Origin: Chloroflexota bacterium
GTDB lineage: Bacteria > Chloroflexota > Limnocylindria > P2-11E
DNA length: 47,774 nucleotides
Assembly: GCA_005889295.1 (NCBI GenBank)
Contig: VBEY01000059.1
Location: forward strand, 1-47,774
Direction of reading: 5' to 3'
Part shown: piece by piece, positions 41,097 to 47,774 of the stretch
Position numbering within the stretch: position 1 is the stretch's first letter
Layout of the letters: each line of letters opens with the position of its first letter
Notes under the pieces: generated by a model
Databases searched by the model: none
Seen by the model: only the letters and a program-made list of their open reading frames with translations
Told to the model about the DNA's origin: nothing
Program-made: the position numbers and the translations under genes

Positions 41097-42088
41097 GAGA
41101 TCCGGTCACGCTTGCGATCGTCGCGACCGACGCACCGGAGCTACACGGTCGATTGCTCGCGACGCTCCACGCGGCTCTCCCGCGCGTCGGCGTGCTCGAC
41201 CCGGGCGAATTCGCCTGCGATCTCGCGGGCACCGAAGAGCTCCTCGGTGCGCCGGCTCGGGTCGCGCGGAAAGTGTTGGCGCGCTGCGCGCGGGTCGGCG
41301 CTCAGGCATCGGCGGGAATCGCGCCGACCCCGTTCGTCGCGCGCGTCGTCGCCGCGCGAACGCCACCGGGTGAGGTGCGCTCAGTCGACGATGGCCGCGC
41401 GTTCCTCGCGCCGTTGCCGCTCGACGTGCTGCCAGTCGACGCGAAGGTGCAAGAGGAGCTCCGGCTGCTCGGCCTCCGGACAGTCGGTGAGTTCGCGGAT
41501 CTGCCGCGCGGCTCGGTCTTCGATCGGTTCGGCAGTGCCGTGGCGCGGGCTCACGCGCTCGCGCGGGGCGAGTACGGCGACATGGTCCGCGCGTCGGCCC
41601 CGCCGCGCCGGCTACGTGCTCGGCGTTCGTGGGATGACGCGATCGGGTCGCGCGAACAGCTCGTCTTTGCGCTGCGCGTCGTGGTTGACGAGATCTCCGC
41701 GGCGCTCGCGCGAGACGGCTTCGCCGCGCTGCGGCTCGAGCTGCGCCTGGATCGCGAGGACGCCGGACCGCTCCGCATCGAGCGCACCGTGCTTCCGCCG
41801 ACCCGCGAAGCCGCCGCGCTTTTGCGCTCGCTTCGCTGGGCGCTCGAGGAACGCGAGGAGCTTGGCCTCGTGACCGGCTGTGCGCTCGAGGTGCCTGAGG
41901 TCGAGGCCGCGCGCGGCCGGCAGATCGGGCTCTTCGCGCCCGACGGCGCCCGCAGGGAGGAGGCGATCGCGACCGCGCGCTATCTGCGGGCGAAGCTCGG
42001 CAGAGGCGCGGTGCTGCGGGCGCGCGTCGCGGACGAAGGCGCGCGCCTACCTGAGCGCGCGACGGAATGGGTGGAGGTGATCGCGTGA
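41093..42088 (+). CDS. imuB: ImuB-like Y-family protein without catalytic N terminus
   Basis: A 331-residue protein related to the C-terminal three quarters of ImuB. It starts inside the palm domain: PRVGVLDPGEFACDLAGTEELLG (30-52) matches the SxDE strand region, but the D is replaced (the segment reads DPGEF). The fingers and the first catalytic aspartate are absent. A thumb with a helix-hairpin-helix LGLRTVGEFADLPRG (126-140) and a little finger (about 180-270) follow. A beta-clamp-binding motif QIGLF lies at 277-281. Catalysis is not possible; it should act as a clamp-tethered adaptor. TTG start overlaps imuA. Confidence 0.82.
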   Translation: MRDPVTLAIVATDAPELHGRLLATLHAALPRVGVLDPGEFACDLAGTEELLGAPARVARKVLARCARVGAQASAGIAPTPFVARVVAARTPPGEVRSVDDGRAFLAPLPLDVLPVDAKVQEELRLLGLRTVGEFADLPRGSVFDRFGSAVARAHALARGEYGDMVRASAPPRRLRARRSWDDAIGSREQLVFALRVVVDEISAALARDGFAALRLELRLDREDAGPLRIERTVLPPTREAAALLRSLRWALEEREELGLVTGCALEVPEVEAARGRQIGLFAPDGARREEAIATARYLRAKLGRGAVLRARVADEGARLPERATEWVEVIA

Positions 42089-42333
42089 GGCTGTTTGCCG
42101 AACCGCTGCCTGCCAAGCTGATCTGGGACGAGGGTGAGCTGGTTGCGCTCGTCGTTGCCGGCCACCGCCACACCGTCGTCGAACAGCTGCGCCGTTGGCG
42201 CGTGGAAGCCGACTGGTGGAAGGAGGGGGTTTCCCGGGACTACGTAACCCTGCGGACCGCCGACGGTTTGGTGTGCGATGTCTACGGAGACCGGCGCATG
42301 GGCTCCTGGTGGCTGCAGCGTGTGATCGATTAG
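42085..42333 (+). CDS. DUF6504-like small protein of the SOS cassette
   Basis: An 82-residue soluble protein, GTG start overlapping the Y-family gene stop (GTGA). It shows the pattern of the DUF6504 partner found next to Y-family and DnaE2 genes: AKLIWDEGELVALVVAGHRHTVVEQLRRWRVEADWW, then RDYVTLRTADGLVCDVYGDRRMGSWWLQRVID. The role is unknown, but it belongs to the same SOS-controlled unit and may be part of the mutasome. Confidence 0.72.
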   Translation: MRLFAEPLPAKLIWDEGELVALVVAGHRHTVVEQLRRWRVEADWWKEGVSRDYVTLRTADGLVCDVYGDRRMGSWWLQRVID

Positions 42334-42398
42334 CCCGAACGGGGTAGGACTACCAGTCAATTGCCCTGAGCAGCCGGTCAAGCGAGCCTTCGCAGAAC

Positions 42399-44300
42399 AT
42401 GCGTCGGCTTACGGGGCTCGTCCTGGTGGGGGTGCTCGCGTTCACGTTCGTCGGATCTCCGGCGAGTCGTGCCGCGACCGTCGCCTCGAGCTGGCCCGTT
42501 GGCCCACAGCCGTTTGGACTCGCCGTCGACGAACAAACGGGCAAGGTCTACGTCGCGAACAGCGGAGGCGCCGCGCCGGACGGCAGCGGTCGCATCTCGG
42601 TCGTCGACCCGGCCACCGGCTCGGTCGACACAATCCGGACCAGCCTGACCCCGAACCTCGTCCTTGTCGACTCCGTCGGGCGACGCCTCTATTCATCGAA
42701 CGCCAATCTCAACACGAACGCTCGGTCCCTGGACGTCTTCGATCTCGACACGCGCGCGAGCGTGGCAAACCTTCCGGTCGGCGGCTTCGGGATGGCGCTC
42801 GATCGGGCGGCAGGCCGTCTCTATGTCTGCGAGTCGGGGTCTTTGAAGGTCATCGACACAACGACGTTGGCGGTGGTGGCCAGCGCGACGGCACCGGCGT
42901 CGACCTGGTGGTTCAGCGTCGCCGCCGACCCGGACCGTCATCACCTCTATGTGACCAACATCCGAGAGACGTCACCGACGTTCTTCGTTTTGGACGACAG
43001 GGACCTGACGACGCTCGCCGAGATTCCGTTTGCCACCGCGACGCGCTTCGCGGTCACGGTGGATCCGGTCACTCACTTCGTCTTCGTTGCCGGAGGCCAA
43101 TGGGATGGGCAGGCCATGGCTTCGGCCCTATCCGTCATCGATCCGGACACACTCAATGTCACACAGCGGACCTCGCTGCCGGGCTTCGCGGTCGGCATCG
43201 CCCTCGCACCGTCGAGGCACCGGATTTACGTCTCCGACAACACCGGCTATCGCCTGTACGGGATCGACGACACGACCCTCGGGATCGCGGAAACGATGCG
43301 GCTGGAATTTCCTCCGGGTGAATTGCTCATGCACCCGGACCGTCGACTCTACGTCGGCAATCACAACACCAGTTCGCAGAGCGCCAGCACGCTCGCCGCG
43401 CTCGACCTCAACAACCACGCTCCGGTCTTCCTGAGTCTGAGCCTGACGCCCTCGATCGCGTTCACCGGCGACACGCTCCGGGCGGACGCACGCGCATACG
43501 ACCCCGACCTCGCGCCTACGATCGCGGGCAACCCGGTCAGCTACACATACGAGTGGTCGCGCAACGGGAACGTGCTCCCGGGTGCTGGCAGCCCGAGCCT
43601 CGACCTATCTGTCCCAGGCACCGGCGATCGCGGCGACACGATCAGCGTGCGCGTGACGGCGAGCGACGGGGAGCTCGTGAGCGTCGCGAGCACGTCCGTC
43701 GTCATCACCGACAGCGCGCCGACCGCGGCGGTCAGCCTCAGTGACAGCGCCCCCGCAACGAAGGCGGTCTTGAGCGCGCGGGCTGTCGCGAGCGACGCCG
43801 ACAACGATCCGGTGACCTACCGGTTCGTCTGGAAGGTGAACGGTGTCGTGCGCCAGACAACACCTGGCCCGAACGACTCCGACAGCTTCGACCTTGCTGT
43901 GGTAGGGAACGGCGATCACGGAGACCGTGTGGTCGTCGAGCTCGTGGCCTCCGATGGCACGCTCCAGAGCGGCGTCGCATCCGACGCAGCGACCGTTGTC
44001 AACACGGCGCCGACGGTCGCGGTCTCGCTGAGTACGACCACACCGACGTCGAAGAGCGTTCTCATTGCGACGGTCGTCGGCCAGGATCTCGACAGCGACG
44101 GCCTCACGTACGTCTACACATGGCGGCTGAACGGTGTCGTCATGCGAACGGTAACGACGACGTCGACGACGGACCGCTACGACCTGTCGGTCAGAGGCAA
44201 CGGCGACAAGGGCGACATCGTCAGCGTGATGGTCACCGCGACCGACGGGTCATTGACCTCCCCGAGCGCGAGCATCAGCGCGATGGTCCGCAGCCACTAG
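42399..44300 (+). CDS. Secreted YVTN propeller protein with C-terminal Ig-like repeats
   Basis: A 633-residue exported protein. A signal peptide (1-26) precedes a seven-bladed YVTN-type propeller (about 30-335) with blades such as PFGLAVDEQTGKVYVANSGG, NLVLVDSVGRRLYSSNAN, and FAVTVDPVTHFVFVAGG. Three tandem repeats of about 95 residues follow (337-436, 437-533, 534-633). Each has a TYEWSRNGNVL-, TYRFVWKVNGVV- or YVYTWRLNGVV-type strand and a GDRGDTISVRVTASDG-like turn, as in PKD/cadherin-like surface repeats. No catalytic site. It lies between the imu operon and dnaE2 without an SOS box of its own. Confidence 0.82.
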   Translation: MRRLTGLVLVGVLAFTFVGSPASRAATVASSWPVGPQPFGLAVDEQTGKVYVANSGGAAPDGSGRISVVDPATGSVDTIRTSLTPNLVLVDSVGRRLYSSNANLNTNARSLDVFDLDTRASVANLPVGGFGMALDRAAGRLYVCESGSLKVIDTTTLAVVASATAPASTWWFSVAADPDRHHLYVTNIRETSPTFFVLDDRDLTTLAEIPFATATRFAVTVDPVTHFVFVAGGQWDGQAMASALSVIDPDTLNVTQRTSLPGFAVGIALAPSRHRIYVSDNTGYRLYGIDDTTLGIAETMRLEFPPGELLMHPDRRLYVGNHNTSSQSASTLAALDLNNHAPVFLSLSLTPSIAFTGDTLRADARAYDPDLAPTIAGNPVSYTYEWSRNGNVLPGAGSPSLDLSVPGTGDRGDTISVRVTASDGELVSVASTSVVITDSAPTAAVSLSDSAPATKAVLSARAVASDADNDPVTYRFVWKVNGVVRQTTPGPNDSDSFDLAVVGNGDHGDRVVVELVASDGTLQSGVASDAATVVNTAPTVAVSLSTTTPTSKSVLIATVVGQDLDSDGLTYVYTWRLNGVVMRTVTTTSTTDRYDLSVRGNGDKGDIVSVMVTATDGSLTSPSASISAMVRSH

Positions 44301-44302
44301 GT

Positions 44303-46198
44303 CTACTCCGCGCTGGTCGCCGCCCGAACCGTCGAATCGTTGGCGATCGGGACAGCCGTCCGTGGGGCGTTCAGCAGGGACGCCAGGAAGCTCGCGTAGC
44401 TCGTGAGCGCCTCGAGGTGGCCGGCTCCGTAGAAATTCTTGCGGCCCGCGAGAATCGCGATTACGCCGGTCGGGGTATCGCCGCGTCCGGCCACCGGCGC
44501 GACGATGCAGCTTCGGCTGCCGGGCAGCGAGACGCCGATCGGGCGAGCTTCGAGATCGGCGACGATCGATGCGCGGTTCTCGTTCGCCGCGGCCGCGACG
44601 GCGCCGGCGATCTCGCGATGCCCGATGACCTCGTCCGGGACGCCCGAGCCGGCGACGAGCTCGAGGCCACCCCCTGGGATGGCCACGTAGATGAGGGCGG
44701 TGTCGCCAGGAACGATTTCGAGCGCGGCATCGGCGAGGAATCCGAGTGTCCGCGGACCGAGTCCGGGCGCGAGCGCGAGGGCCGCCTCAGCCAGCGCGCC
44801 GACAAGGCGCGCCCGCGGTACGAGCCGGCCGCGAAGGAGGCGCATCGCTCCGAACCCCGCACCGATCCCGACGAGCGCCACGACCCCGATGCCGTTTCCA
44901 CCGATGCGAAGAACAGGCTCGCCGATCGTATGGTCGGTGCCGCTCCAGAGCGCCGCGGTCACGATCGCTGATAGGAGTGCCGTCCCGATGCCCACCTCGG
45001 GTCCGAAGAGGGCACCGCCGATGGCGACCGGCACCATCGCCAGAACGGACGCCGACGCTCCCAGGGCCGGTTCCGCCAGCAGGAAGGCGCCGGTGTAGCT
45101 GACCAGAAGGATGCCGATCGCGGCGATGGCTTGCCGGCGCCGCGCGACAGCACCCCAGGGTCCATCGGGGACGTTGCGCGCGGTGAGGATCACCGCCGAA
45201 CGCGGTGGGATCGGCTTCGACGGCGGCCCGGCGCGGCGCAGTTCCGCGAGAAGTGAGCCCAGAGGTGTGTCCTTCGTCAAGAAGGATGCCGCGCCCGCGG
45301 CGAGGGCCGCTTCCCGGACCGTGTCGTCGAGCGTGAACATCACCACCCGGGTGTCCGGCAGGCTCGTGTGGATCGTGCGCAAGACTTCGATGCCGGTGAG
45401 TCGAGGCATGTCGTTGTCCAGCACGACGAGGTCGGGTCGGGTCTCGCGGATCATGCGGAGCGCCTCCGCTCCGTCGGCGGCCGCACCGACCAATGAGAAA
45501 TCGCCTTCGGCCGCGAGGGCCTCGCGCAGCCCATCGCGAACGCTCGCGTTGTCGTCGGCGATCAGCACGCGTCGAACCACGCCGGAGCGAGGCGCGGTCA
45601 TCGTCGCCACGCGCATCCGCCGCTGACGATCGACGGCGCGCTCGACATCGTCCGAGCTCGTGAGCCCGAGCTCCACGAGGATCTCGCCGAGCGGGACCCT
45701 CCTCCCCTGGCGGAGGTTTTGCTCGGCAAGAGCCCGCTCGAGCTGCGCCGGTCGGATGGCTCCCGCTTCGATCAGGTAGATCCCGATCCCCGGATCGCGA
45801 TCGGATCCATGGCGCAACAGCTGGAGGAGGTCAGCGAGGTCCAGCGGACCGAATGGCTTCACGATGAAAGCGGAGGCTCCGACTGCGCTGGCAAAGGCTC
45901 GTCCCTCAGGATCATCACGTGCCGTGAAGAGGACGACGCGGACATCTCGCGTCTCCTCCGCCGCTTTGAGCTCACGGCAGACCGAGTAGCCGTCGCGACG
46001 GTGGCCTTCGAAGGTGACATCCAGGAGAAGGACCTCTGGACGGTGACTCCTGACGAGCGCGAGGCACTGGTCTGGCGTCGCTGCTTCGATGACCTTCCAG
46101 CCCTGGGCGGTGAGGGTCACTCGAGCGAGAGCCCGGAGCGCGGGATCGTCGTCGGCGACGACGACGGTGGGTTCGCGCTCAGTTCGGCCCTCGGCCAC
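44303..46198 (-). CDS. Double-receiver regulator with membrane and GAF domains
   Basis: A 631-residue protein with an uncommon order. Receiver 1 (about 10-130) has ADDDP, the phospho-acceptor D60 in LLLD, and K114 in VKP. A helical MshEN/GspE-N-like segment (135-195, with GEILVELGLTSSDDVERAV) follows. Receiver 2 (208-322) has ADDN, D261 in VVLDNDMP and K309 in LTKD. Four to five membrane helices (356-455) come next, then a GAF domain (about 465-615). There is no DNA-binding, kinase or cyclase output. GTG start. It converges on the YVTN gene with two bases between stops. Confidence 0.82.
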   Translation of the reverse strand: MAEGRTEREPTVVVADDDPALRALARVTLTAQGWKVIEAATPDQCLALVRSHRPEVLLLDVTFEGHRRDGYSVCRELKAAEETRDVRVVLFTARDDPEGRAFASAVGASAFIVKPFGPLDLADLLQLLRHGSDRDPGIGIYLIEAGAIRPAQLERALAEQNLRQGRRVPLGEILVELGLTSSDDVERAVDRQRRMRVATMTAPRSGVVRRVLIADDNASVRDGLREALAAEGDFSLVGAAADGAEALRMIRETRPDLVVLDNDMPRLTGIEVLRTIHTSLPDTRVVMFTLDDTVREAALAAGAASFLTKDTPLGSLLAELRRAGPPSKPIPPRSAVILTARNVPDGPWGAVARRRQAIAAIGILLVSYTGAFLLAEPALGASASVLAMVPVAIGGALFGPEVGIGTALLSAIVTAALWSGTDHTIGEPVLRIGGNGIGVVALVGIGAGFGAMRLLRGRLVPRARLVGALAEAALALAPGLGPRTLGFLADAALEIVPGDTALIYVAIPGGGLELVAGSGVPDEVIGHREIAGAVAAAANENRASIVADLEARPIGVSLPGSRSCIVAPVAGRGDTPTGVIAILAGRKNFYGAGHLEALTSYASFLASLLNAPRTAVPIANDSTVRAATSAE

Positions 46199-46340
46199 GC
46201 GGCGACTGTCAGCCCTACTGAGCCAGGAGGCAAGTAGAACTTACGAAGCCCGATTCAGGAGCCCGTTGCGCCGCTCTAGCGACTCGAGATCGCCCTCGTG
46301 GGGGAGCCGCTCTGCTCCGCCGGCCTGTTTTCTATGACGA

Positions 46341-46505
46341 GTGGGCGTTCTTAGGGCCCTTGCCTTCCTCATCGCGGCCGCCGGAATGGCGATCGTCGAA
46401 TCCGTGCGATCGGTTCCGGCGAACGACGACGATGACGTCGGCCTTTTCATTGGATCGGCCCGTCCGCTCGCCGCTAAGGTCCGAGTCCGTCGACCTGGTC
46501 GCTGA
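46341..46505 (+). CDS. Possible small exported peptide
   Basis: A 54-codon frame from a GTG at 46341: a hydrophobic N terminus VLRALAFLIAAAGMAIV, a polar NDDDDVG segment and a basic tail. The layout looks like a signal peptide with a short mature part. It has no clear SD and no recognised family. The rest of the 390-base gap between the regulator and dnaE2 (46199-46588) holds only the SOS box. Confidence 0.3.
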   Translation: MGVLRALAFLIAAAGMAIVESVRSVPANDDDDVGLFIGSARPLAAKVRVRRPGR

Positions 46506-46538
46506 CGCGATCGCTCCCATAAGCGGGCTCAGCTAGTC

Positions 46539-46554
46539 TAGAACAGACGTTCTA
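46539..46554. promoter_or_regulatory. LexA (SOS) box upstream of dnaE2
   Basis: TAGAACAGACGTTCTA has the same perfect arms TAGAAC and GTTCTA as the site before imuA. A -10-like TAGTCT (46534-46539) overlaps its left end. The box is 34 bases before the dnaE2 start. Confidence 0.85.
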
Positions 46555-46588
46555 TTACGCTCTCGGCCAGGGAGCGTGGGGAGCCCGG

Positions 46589-47774
46589 ATGCCTGGCTGG
46601 GTCGACTTACACGTCCACAGCAACTACAGCTTTCTCGATGGTGCGTCGGATGTCGACGACCTCGCCGACGCCGCGGTCGAGCAGGGCTTGGAGGCGCTCG
46701 CGCTCACCGACACGAATGGCCTGTACGGCGCTGTGCGGTTCGCGGGCGCCGCCAAAGAGCGGGGACTCCGTCCGATCTTCGGCGCGGAGCTCCAGCTCCA
46801 GGAGATGGGTCACGTCGTCCTCATCGCGCGCGATCGTCTGGGCTGGACCAGCCTCTGCCGGACGATCTCGGCGGCCCAGCTCGCCGGGGAGAAGACAAAG
46901 CCCAAGGCGACGTTCGAGCTTCTCGCTGAGAACGCCGCGGGCCTCTTCGCGCTGACCGGTTGCGCGCATGGCGCGGTCCCGCGCGCAGTCCGGGCCGGCG
47001 ATCTCGACGCCGCACGCGAGGCGCTCACGCGCTTCGCTGCGGTCTTCGGCGAGCGCCTTTACGTCGAGCTCTCGGACCACCTCGACCCCGACGCGCCCGC
47101 GCTCTGCGACACCCTCGCGTCGCTCGCCGGGGAGGTGGGCCTCGGCTGTGTCGTCACGAACAACGTCCACTACGCGCGCCCCGAGGGCCGCCGCCTTCAC
47201 GACGTCCTCCGCTGCATCGATCTCGGCGTGACCCTCGACGAGGCCGGCCAGCGCCTCAAGCCGAACGGCGAGTACTGGCTCAAAGGCGAGGCCATGCTGC
47301 GCGAGCGGCTCGGTCGCTTCGACGAGGCGTTCCGCAACGCGCGTGCGATCGCCGACTCCTGCGTGCTCGATCTTCTGTATGACACGAACACGCCCCGCGC
47401 GGAAGCATCGTTCGTCGGAAAGGATCGTCTTCCGGGTTTCCCCGTTCCCGAGGGGCACACCGCGTTCTCGTTCCTGTACGCGCTCTGCGGCGAGGGCGCG
47501 AAGATCAAGTACCCGCGCATCACGCGCGACGTCGCGAAGCAGCTCGCCCACGAGCTCGACGTCATCGACCGCTGTGGCCTCGCCGAGTTCTTCCTCATCA
47601 ACTGGGACATCGTCCGTTTCTGCAAGGAGCACCGGATCCCGGCGCAGGGCAGGGGATCGGCCGCGGATTCGATCGTCGCGTACGTGCTCGACATCACCAA
47701 GGTCGACCCGATCCAGCACGACCTGCTGTTCGAGCGCTTTCTCACCGAGGACTCGCGGACGATGCCGGACATCG
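46589..47774 (+). CDS. dnaE2: Error-prone DNA polymerase DnaE2 (3'-truncated by window edge)
   Basis: At least 395 residues of a C-family polymerase, continuing past the window. The PHP domain begins with WVDLHVHSNYSFLDGASDVDDLADAA, which is the HxH metal site. VVTNNVHYARPEGRRLHDVLRCI follows, then the polymerase start with GLAEFFLINWDIVRFCKEH and PAQGRGSAADSIVAYVLDITKVDPI. The last is the GRGSAAxS nucleotide-binding motif. DnaE2 rather than the replicative DnaE1 is preferred because it has a LexA box and shares the locus with imuAB; the region distinguishing the two is downstream. ATG at 46589 without an obvious SD. Confidence 0.9.
   Translation, partial: MPGWVDLHVHSNYSFLDGASDVDDLADAAVEQGLEALALTDTNGLYGAVRFAGAAKERGLRPIFGAELQLQEMGHVVLIARDRLGWTSLCRTISAAQLAGEKTKPKATFELLAENAAGLFALTGCAHGAVPRAVRAGDLDAAREALTRFAAVFGERLYVELSDHLDPDAPALCDTLASLAGEVGLGCVVTNNVHYARPEGRRLHDVLRCIDLGVTLDEAGQRLKPNGEYWLKGEAMLRERLGRFDEAFRNARAIADSCVLDLLYDTNTPRAEASFVGKDRLPGFPVPEGHTAFSFLYALCGEGAKIKYPRITRDVAKQLAHELDVIDRCGLAEFFLINWDIVRFCKEHRIPAQGRGSAADSIVAYVLDITKVDPIQHDLLFERFLTEDSRTMPDI

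Noticed and set aside
1-47774. CRISPR arrays, insertion sequences, integrases or phage genes
   Set aside because: No regularly spaced repeats, no transposase or integrase motif, and no clear terminal inverted repeats were seen. The HEPN/MNT pair is the only accessory-type module.

Overview
This is a GC-rich (about 65%), densely packed bacterial chromosomal segment. Many neighbouring genes overlap by 1-8 bases through ATGA, GTGA or TTGA junctions. Overall flavour suggests Chloroflexota (Limnocylindria-like) or a close relative: many proline/threonine-linked lipoproteins, a Gmad2 protein, a methylase-derived protein with Chloroflexi-type motifs, LexA boxes of the GAAC-N4-GTTC type, and start codons placed a few bases after a TANNNT box. 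The lineage is an inference; no rRNA or ribosomal protein gene is present to confirm it.

Layout. 1-2.8 kb: tail of an unknown protein, then surE and an AI-2E family permease on the minus strand. 2.8-9.4 kb: a tight plus-strand block thrC-thrB-Gmad2 lipoprotein-birA-degV-accD-accA, a biotin-carrier-like protein without the biotin lysine, and a small conserved protein. 10.3-13.4 kb: fabD, a VOC protein, accC and an anchored P/A/S/T-rich protein. 13.5-18.7 kb: a large secreted protein ending in a strong terminator, then fabZ-arginase, an ankyrin protein, an SGNH hydrolase and a decayed MarR gene. 18.7-24.2 kb: cysS running into an out-of-frame glycosyltransferase, a peptidase S51-like protein, a membrane protein, and fabF-accB-YHS. 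24.2-33.6 kb: a TolB-like lipoprotein, a probable Mg2+ transport pair (PRC/MgtE_N/CBS protein plus a divergent NRAMP), a TPR protein, a SPOR lipoprotein and a methylase-derived protein. 33.6-38.7 kb: thioredoxin, pirin, bactofilin, an HEPN/MNT toxin-antitoxin pair with a nested palindromic operator, a diaminopropionate ammonia-lyase, an exported esterase and a selenocysteine tRNA. 38.7-47.8 kb: an MFS exporter, then an SOS mutagenesis cassette (imuA-like, truncated imuB-like, DUF6504-like and dnaE2) under two LexA boxes, interrupted by a YVTN protein and an unusual double-receiver membrane regulator.

Themes. Fatty-acid synthesis dominates the first half: all four acetyl-CoA carboxylase subunits, the biotin ligase, and FabD, FabZ and FabF lie in four clusters. 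The most interesting signals are (1) the BCCP paralogue with its biotin lysine replaced by glycine, encoded next to accDA and resembling in concept the plant BADC inhibitors; (2) an ImuB that has lost its whole N-terminal catalytic part but keeps a clamp-binding motif, under matched LexA boxes with dnaE2; (3) a clear tRNA-Sec; (4) the MgtE-regulator/NRAMP pair; (5) the concentric operator of the HEPN/MNT module; and (6) recurring leaderless-type promoters.
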